Made by a program: the position numbers and the translations under genes
Part shown: in pieces, positions 60,042 through 64,000 of the stretch
How the letters are laid out: every line of letters begins with the position of its first letter
Position numbering within the stretch: position 1 is the first letter of the stretch
Notes under the pieces: generated by a model
What the model was told of the DNA's origin: nothing
What the model saw: the letters and a program-made list of their open reading frames with translations, nothing else
The model's database searches: none
Source: Chloroflexi bacterium bin125
GTDB taxonomy: Bacteria; Chloroflexota; Dehalococcoidia; Bin125
Length of the DNA stretch: 64,000 bases
Assembly: GCA_002239025.1 (NCBI GenBank)
Contig: MPNM01000005.1
Location: 62,001 to 126,000 of the forward strand
Reading direction: 5' to 3'

Positions 60042-61064
60042 CTAAGACGGTTGGAGAGATCGATATAGGGAGAGATGCTGTTCGGCGATATGTCGGGCAT
60101 CAAACCGGTCTGCCGACTCTCGTCCACTGGTCGCCAGCCGGGCTCGAAGCGCGGGGTCCTCCAACAGACGCTTGAGCTGCTCGGCCAGTGCCACGTGGTC
60201 GCCTGGAGGTGAGAGCAACGCGGCGCTGCCGTTATCGGACGCGATTCGGTATCCGGAAATGTCTGACGCGGCCACCGGAACTCCTGCAGTCATCGCCTCG
60301 ATCAGGACCAGACCCAGCGCCTCTCCACCGGTAGCGGGAAACGCCGCGCATGTTGCGGTGCTGAGCAGTTTTGGGACTTCATCGTGGGGAACCGGTCCGA
60401 GGAACGTTGTTCGATCGTTGGCGAGTCGCTTTGTCGCCGAAGAAACCGGGCCAGCGACGACCAGTCGAGCATCGGGCAGGAGGTCGAGTGCACGGATGAG
60501 AGTGGGAAGTCCTTTGCGAGGCTCGTCGCGGCCGACGAACAAGATGGTGTCGGGATCAGGACTTCGAGAGACGCTGGAGAAAGGCGCAAGGTCGAGGCAG
60601 GGGAAGATGGTTTCGACTCGGGTGGGCAGGATCTCCGCTGCGATCTCTCGTGAGATGTCGGTGGCACATATTGCCAAGTCGGCGCGACGCAGTAAGGGGC
60701 GCAAGAGTGGGCCGACGCGGCGATAGAAGCTTCCAGCGGCGGGCTCGGCTGAGTGCAGTGTGACCACGTTCGGCGCTGCGTCGGGATGGAGCAGGGCGAG
60801 CGGTCCGATTGAGGGAAGCAACGGCTCCTGGATGTGAAGGATGTCGTGCGGCGTGCGGAGGAAGTCTCGTAACCGGAGTAAGTCCGACGGATGGAACGAC
60901 AGGTCGGCACGCGTCCCACCCATTTGGACTCGAAGGGCCTTTCGAGGCGAGAAGACTTCGGACTGGTGCCCCATCGCATTCAGAGCGTCGGACAAGGCCA
61001 GGGTGTGGACCTGGACACCACCCGGCTGGCGAGCGTCGTAGGGCAGGACATGAGCGATTCGCAC
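60042..61064 (-). CDS. GT4-family glycosyltransferase (PimA-like)
   Basis: 340 residues from a GTG. MRIAHVLPYDARQPGGVQVHTLALSDALNAMGH is the GT4 N-terminal nucleotide-sugar/acceptor loop, and TILFVGRDEPRKGLPTLIRALDLLPDARLVVAG, FPATGGEALGLVLIEAMTAGVPVAASDISGYR hold the donor site with the EALGLVLIEAM motif. It resembles phosphatidylinositol mannosyltransferase (PimA), which glycosylates PI at the membrane. The neighbouring phosphatidyltransferase and acyltransferase genes support a glycolipid role. Confidence 0.82.
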   Translation of the reverse strand: MRIAHVLPYDARQPGGVQVHTLALSDALNAMGHQSEVFSPRKALRVQMGGTRADLSFHPSDLLRLRDFLRTPHDILHIQEPLLPSIGPLALLHPDAAPNVVTLHSAEPAAGSFYRRVGPLLRPLLRRADLAICATDISREIAAEILPTRVETIFPCLDLAPFSSVSRSPDPDTILFVGRDEPRKGLPTLIRALDLLPDARLVVAGPVSSATKRLANDRTTFLGPVPHDEVPKLLSTATCAAFPATGGEALGLVLIEAMTAGVPVAASDISGYRIASDNGSAALLSPPGDHVALAEQLKRLLEDPALRARLATSGRESADRFDARHIAEQHLSLYRSLQPS

Positions 61065-61139
61065 GGGATCGAGGTTATTGCCAGCTTGGGCAGAGGCCAG
61101 ATTTCGAGAACTGGATTATCTCCTGTTATCGTTTGGTTG

Positions 61140-61272
61140 TTGATTTGTGAACGAATGGTTAACGTGCGAGATGAACAAGATGTCGCTTGCCACATATCGA
61201 CATTGATTTGTGGGTGAAGGCGAATAGCGGGGGCTGACGTGCCAATCTCAACTTCAGGGTTTTCGATTTGTG
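61140..61272. other. Three spaced copies of GATTTGTG around a divergent start region
   Basis: TTGATTTGTG occurs at 61140-61149 and 61203-61212, and TCGATTTGTG at 61263-61272, about 60-63 bp apart. The first two lie in the AT-richer gap between the PimA-like and GPP34 genes; the third is inside the GPP34 coding start. Possible regulator sites; the significance is uncertain. Confidence 0.35.
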
Positions 61273-61877
61273 AGCAGTTGTTGCTGCTTGGATTGAGCGA
61301 GCATGGCGCTCTTGACCGGCTGCATGAGGCGCGACTTGATTATGCGATTGCTGGTGCGTCGCTGATTGACCTGTCGTTCGCCGGACGGCTGGACAGCGAT
61401 CCCACTCGTCTGTTCGTGATCGATCCGGAACCGACCGGCGATGAGCTGCTCGATGATGTGTTGGATCGGATTGCGCACTCGGAGCCGAACCAGTCGATCA
61501 ATCACTGGGTGTCGGAGATTTCGGGAGTTGCCCACAATGTTCGCCGCGAGCGGCTGCGACACCTTCGCGCTCGGCCGGTGGTCTGCGAACATCACGGGCG
61601 GCAACAGATTGAATTTCGTTGGGGACAGGACCCGCAGGTCGACCCGGTGGTGGTGGGCTGCATCCGCGAGCATGTAATGGAACTGCTGCACGGCGACGCC
61701 ATTCCGGCGCCCGAGGACGCGGCGCTGGTCAGCCTGGCGCGGGCGAGTGGACTGTTCGACGTGTTGATGTCGAAGAAGGAGCGGAAACGCGTTGAGCCTC
61801 GTGTGCTGCGTCTGGCCAAGCTGGATGTCATCGGCGAGCGTGTGAATCACGCGCTGGATTACGCGCTCGCTGGCTAG
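61239..61877 (+). CDS. GPP34 (GOLPH3-like) family protein
   Basis: 212 residues from a GTG. The start FSICEQLLLLGLSEHGALDRLHEARLDYAIAGASLIDLSFAGRLD is the GPP34 helical core; the C-terminal half (SLARASGLFDVLMSKKERKRVEPRVLRLAKLDVIGERVNHAL) follows the family pattern. Eukaryotic relatives bind phosphatidylinositol-4-phosphate at the Golgi; bacterial functions are poorly known. It is divergent from the PimA-like gene, within a lipid-biosynthesis neighbourhood. Confidence 0.88.
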   Translation: MPISTSGFSICEQLLLLGLSEHGALDRLHEARLDYAIAGASLIDLSFAGRLDSDPTRLFVIDPEPTGDELLDDVLDRIAHSEPNQSINHWVSEISGVAHNVRRERLRHLRARPVVCEHHGRQQIEFRWGQDPQVDPVVVGCIREHVMELLHGDAIPAPEDAALVSLARASGLFDVLMSKKERKRVEPRVLRLAKLDVIGERVNHALDYALAG

Positions 61878-62295
61878 TACGTGTCGACAGGCTCTTGCGG
61901 TGCGTCACGCGGCGCCGATTTGAGCCTCTCGCAGAGACTGACGCGTAAGTCCCCTTCTCCTCCCTGGCCGGGATGATGTTGAAGGCTGGGGAGCTGGCTC
62001 CTTAGTACGACATCTCTGACATACCGTGCCCCGGCTGCCCACCTCTGTCACAAGGCGATTTCTCTCCCCGCAAGAGACTGATGCACAACTCCCCTTCTCC
62101 CCCCTTGCGGGGGAGATGCCGAAAGCCTGCCCCGGGCTTGACCCGGGGGCAGAGGGGGGTCCGCTGTTCGGAAGCCCTATCTGGTCATCATCCGCCGACC
62201 CCCCCTCTGTCACTCCGTGACATCTCCCCCCGCAGGGGGGGAATCGGAGCGCGGGCAGGACGGGAACCGGCTGGCTGTTCTCAAGGTGCCGGGGT
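61878..62295. other. 418-bp intergenic region with MITE-like copies
   Basis: Contains the complete element at 62073-62245 and a solo end near 61933-61965 (AGAGACTGACGCGTAAGTCC then CCTTCTCC). No gene-like frame with a ribosome-binding site was found. The rest is GC-rich sequence without obvious structure. Confidence 0.55.
62073..62245 (-). repeat. MITE-like GC-rich repeat, copy 5 (reverse orientation)
   Basis: Left end AGAGACTGATGCACAACTCC shares 13 bp (AGAGACTGATGCA) with the 15-bp terminal repeat of the 34405 copy, followed by CCTTCTCCCCCCTTGCGGGG. The right arm ends CCCGCAGGGGGGGAATC and lacks the matching terminal repeat, so this copy seems truncated or mosaic. Confidence 0.8.
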
Positions 62296-63051
62296 CTAAG
62301 GACGGCGGCGGGCGAGGAGGGCTTTTGGTGTGGCGGTCATTCCTCGCCATTGCTGACGGAGGAGCCTGCCGGCTCCGATATCTCTTAGGGACGGGTAGTT
62401 GTCCAGTTCGGCGCTGGTTTGGTTGCTACGGAGTGCTTCCCTGAGTGCTTGCGCTCCTCGACCTTGATATCTGGTGATTCCTGCTCCGACTTGTTCGTGG
62501 AAGTGGGCGTCGGAGCCTCCGGTGGTCGGCAGCCTCCAACGCTGATTGGCGCTGATGATTGATTGTCGGCGCCAGCGGGCGGAGGGGATGGGGTTTGCCG
62601 TCTCGACGGCGAGAATCGGTGGATGATCGCCACTCAGTTCGGGCGACATCGTTGCGACCAGGCGATCGATATCACCGATGTTGAGGGCGAACGGCACAAT
62701 GGCTGCCGGGTGAGCGATGATTGCAGCTCCACCCTGTCTCCAGATCGCCTCGATCGTCGCTTCTGCGCTCTTGAACGCTGCTATTGGACTGTCGATCCAT
62801 AGCGCGAGGATGTGTCCCTGGCGACTGCTGACCTCGCTACCGATGATCACTTCGACCGGATGATTGCTCCGCACGGCAACATCGCGTGCTTCGTGTGCAC
62901 CCCGGGTCTGGTCGTGGTCGGTGACGGCGATGACGTCCAGGCTTCGCCGGTGAGCGGCGTCGAGGACGGTTCTGGCGTCATCCATGCCGTCGGAGGCATC
63001 GGTGTGAATCTGCAGGTCGGCGCGTCCCATGGACTCGTTGTCGGCGCTCAT
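62296..63051 (-). CDS. PHP-domain metal-dependent phosphoesterase
   Basis: About 251 residues from the ATG at 63051. PHP motifs: RADLQIHTDASDG (His, Asp), VIAVTDHDQTRG (DHD), the Glu in IIGSEVSS, IIAHPA (His), and GGSDAHF (SDAH). It is probably a Mn/Zn-dependent phosphodiesterase or phosphatase of small molecules or lipids. Its ATG overlaps the stop of the upstream acyltransferase by 4 nt (ATGA), suggesting joint translation. Confidence 0.92.
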   Translation of the reverse strand: MSADNESMGRADLQIHTDASDGMDDARTVLDAAHRRSLDVIAVTDHDQTRGAHEARDVAVRSNHPVEVIIGSEVSSRQGHILALWIDSPIAAFKSAEATIEAIWRQGGAAIIAHPAAIVPFALNIGDIDRLVATMSPELSGDHPPILAVETANPIPSARWRRQSIISANQRWRLPTTGGSDAHFHEQVGAGITRYQGRGAQALREALRSNQTSAELDNYPSLRDIGAGRLLRQQWRGMTATPKALLARRRP

Positions 63052-63980
63052 TGACTTGCGCTTCCGACGGTGTCTCGTGGATGCGGATCGTCCCATGGGG
63101 TGTCTCGGCAAGGCGCCCAGGGCGACTCTTGGACTCTCCAGAGATGCGAATGCTCAGCAATGATGGGCTCGAATAGTCGCGCGAGGTCGGCAGTGTTGGT
63201 GCGCGTATCGAGGGCTCGATTGCCTGTGAGCAAGAGTTCAAGCGTCGGTAGAAAGGTGACATCAAACTGGAGACGATCAGGGCCGGGCCGTCGGACGGCG
63301 TAGAGCGGCAGGATGTCGGCCTCGGCGCGGATGGCCAGGTCGATTGCTCCCACGGGGAATCGAGCCTGGCGGCCGAAGAACGGGACACACGCGCCTCCGC
63401 CCTGGCGGTCGCGGTCCCAAAGGATGCAGACCACTCCACCCTCGCGCAGCGTGCGCAATGCCTTGCCGACGCCAGTCTGGGTCGCCGTGAGAAACTCGAC
63501 CCCGGCGGCAGTACGCGAGGCGTTGACCGCTTCCAAGTGTCGGGGATCATCAAGTCGTTCGACCAGCGCAACCGCGGGGATGTCGAGCGCTGCCAGCGCC
63601 TTGACCGCAACCTCGGGATTGGAGATGTGCGCGGTGGTCAGGACCACGCCACGTCCGGCCTTGTGGGCGTCGAGCAGATGGTCCAATCCCTCAACATGGA
63701 GATGTCGGTCAAGCACTCGTTGAGGGCAGATTGCGGGCAGGAGGGCGAGGTCAACGTAGTACCGGGCCGTCTCGGCTATGACCTCGGCGGCGTCGCGGTT
63801 GAGCTGGGAGGGCGAGTGCTCGGGATGGATGCGCTGGAGATTGTTGCGAATTCGGATGCGCTGTCTCTCCAGAAGCGGAAGGGCGAGAGAGGCTGCGGTC
63901 TCGGCGAAGGCGTAGAGGGTGCGTCGAGGGAGGTATCGGGAGAGCCAGGCGAGGATCGCGAGGGCGGTGGCGGTCGGCAT
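63048..63980 (-). CDS. LpxL/PatA-like membrane acyltransferase
   Basis: 310 residues. The HX4E catalytic motif is in VVLTTAHISNPEVA, followed by VCILWDRDRQGGGACVPFFGRQARFPVGAIDLA, typical of the LpxL/HtrB family; the actinobacterial counterpart (PatA) acylates phosphatidylinositol mannosides. The N-terminus is amphipathic or membrane-associated. Coupled by the ATGA overlap to the PHP gene. Given PimA- and PI-synthase-like genes close by, a PIM-type acyltransferase is more likely than a lipid A acyltransferase. It starts 20 bp inside the window edge; upstream context is not visible. Confidence 0.88.
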   Translation of the reverse strand: MPTATALAILAWLSRYLPRRTLYAFAETAASLALPLLERQRIRIRNNLQRIHPEHSPSQLNRDAAEVIAETARYYVDLALLPAICPQRVLDRHLHVEGLDHLLDAHKAGRGVVLTTAHISNPEVAVKALAALDIPAVALVERLDDPRHLEAVNASRTAAGVEFLTATQTGVGKALRTLREGGVVCILWDRDRQGGGACVPFFGRQARFPVGAIDLAIRAEADILPLYAVRRPGPDRLQFDVTFLPTLELLLTGNRALDTRTNTADLARLFEPIIAEHSHLWRVQESPWAPCRDTPWDDPHPRDTVGSASQ

Positions 63981-64000
63981 GTGGGTATGTTCTCACGAGT

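Overview
The window is a high-GC, gene-dense bacterial chromosome segment. The gene content fits a Chloroflexota genome, most likely from the Dehalococcoidia/SAR202 side: flavin oxygenases of the HpaB, LLM and nitronate monooxygenase types, divergent acyl-CoA dehydrogenases, MaoC hydratases, a CoxL-like molybdenum hydroxylase, a phosphotriesterase-family lactonase, ADP-forming acetyl-CoA synthetase, and secreted proteins with Gram-positive-style signal peptides. This assignment is inferred from family composition; no rRNA or other marker gene is present. The only RNA gene found is a tRNA-Pro(GGG) at 21395-21471. No CRISPR array, rRNA or prophage was seen.

Layout. 1-16.9 kb: the 3' end of hisG, secreted proteins (PPC domains, a seven-repeat RCC1-like propeller, a subtilase with beta-helix and IPT regions, an HNH nuclease, a DUF3574 lipoprotein), an HpaB-like oxygenase, an acyl-CoA dehydrogenase, a MaoC protein, a MoaD/ThiS-like protein and a Wzz/BY-kinase-like pseudo-enzyme. 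17-24.4 kb: an orphan molybdenum hydroxylase large subunit, a REP-associated transposase, hydrolase and decarboxylase-family genes, the tRNA, a MaoC protein, a DUF169 protein and a cation exchanger. 24.4-35.3 kb: a two-gene HEPN-type module behind mfd, then pth, a four-domain rhodanese, and the two subunits of ADP-forming acetyl-CoA synthetase separated by a MITE. 35.4-50.6 kb: a small HTH protein, a large secreted protein, acsA, a rhodanese, HAD phosphatase, three clustered DinB-fold genes, a hydroxyacid dehydrogenase, a PyrE-like phosphoribosyltransferase, Cys-rich proteins and a nitronate monooxygenase. 50.8-58.3 kb: a Phd/PIN toxin-antitoxin pair with a visible operator, a degenerate acyl-CoA dehydrogenase, a phosphotriesterase-family gene with a predicted alpha/alpha-barrel partner, an LLM oxidoreductase and a thioredoxin-fold protein. 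58.4-64 kb: a CDP-alcohol phosphatidyltransferase, a PimA-like glycosyltransferase, a GPP34 protein, an LpxL/PatA-like acyltransferase and a PHP phosphoesterase, which together resemble a phosphatidylinositol-mannoside-type glycolipid locus.

Three dispersed repeat families fill most larger intergenic gaps: a roughly 155-180 bp MITE-like element (best copy 34405-34582, with 15-bp perfect terminal inverted repeats), a REP hairpin with core GGGCGACC-N5-GGTCGCCC that also borders and interrupts the RAYT transposase gene, and short palindromes of the type CATTCCCGCGC...GCGGGAATC. Several protein features recur within the window: a C-terminal domain shared by two secreted proteins, a domain shared by two coiled-coil proteins, and three copies of a small coiled-coil/one-TM protein.
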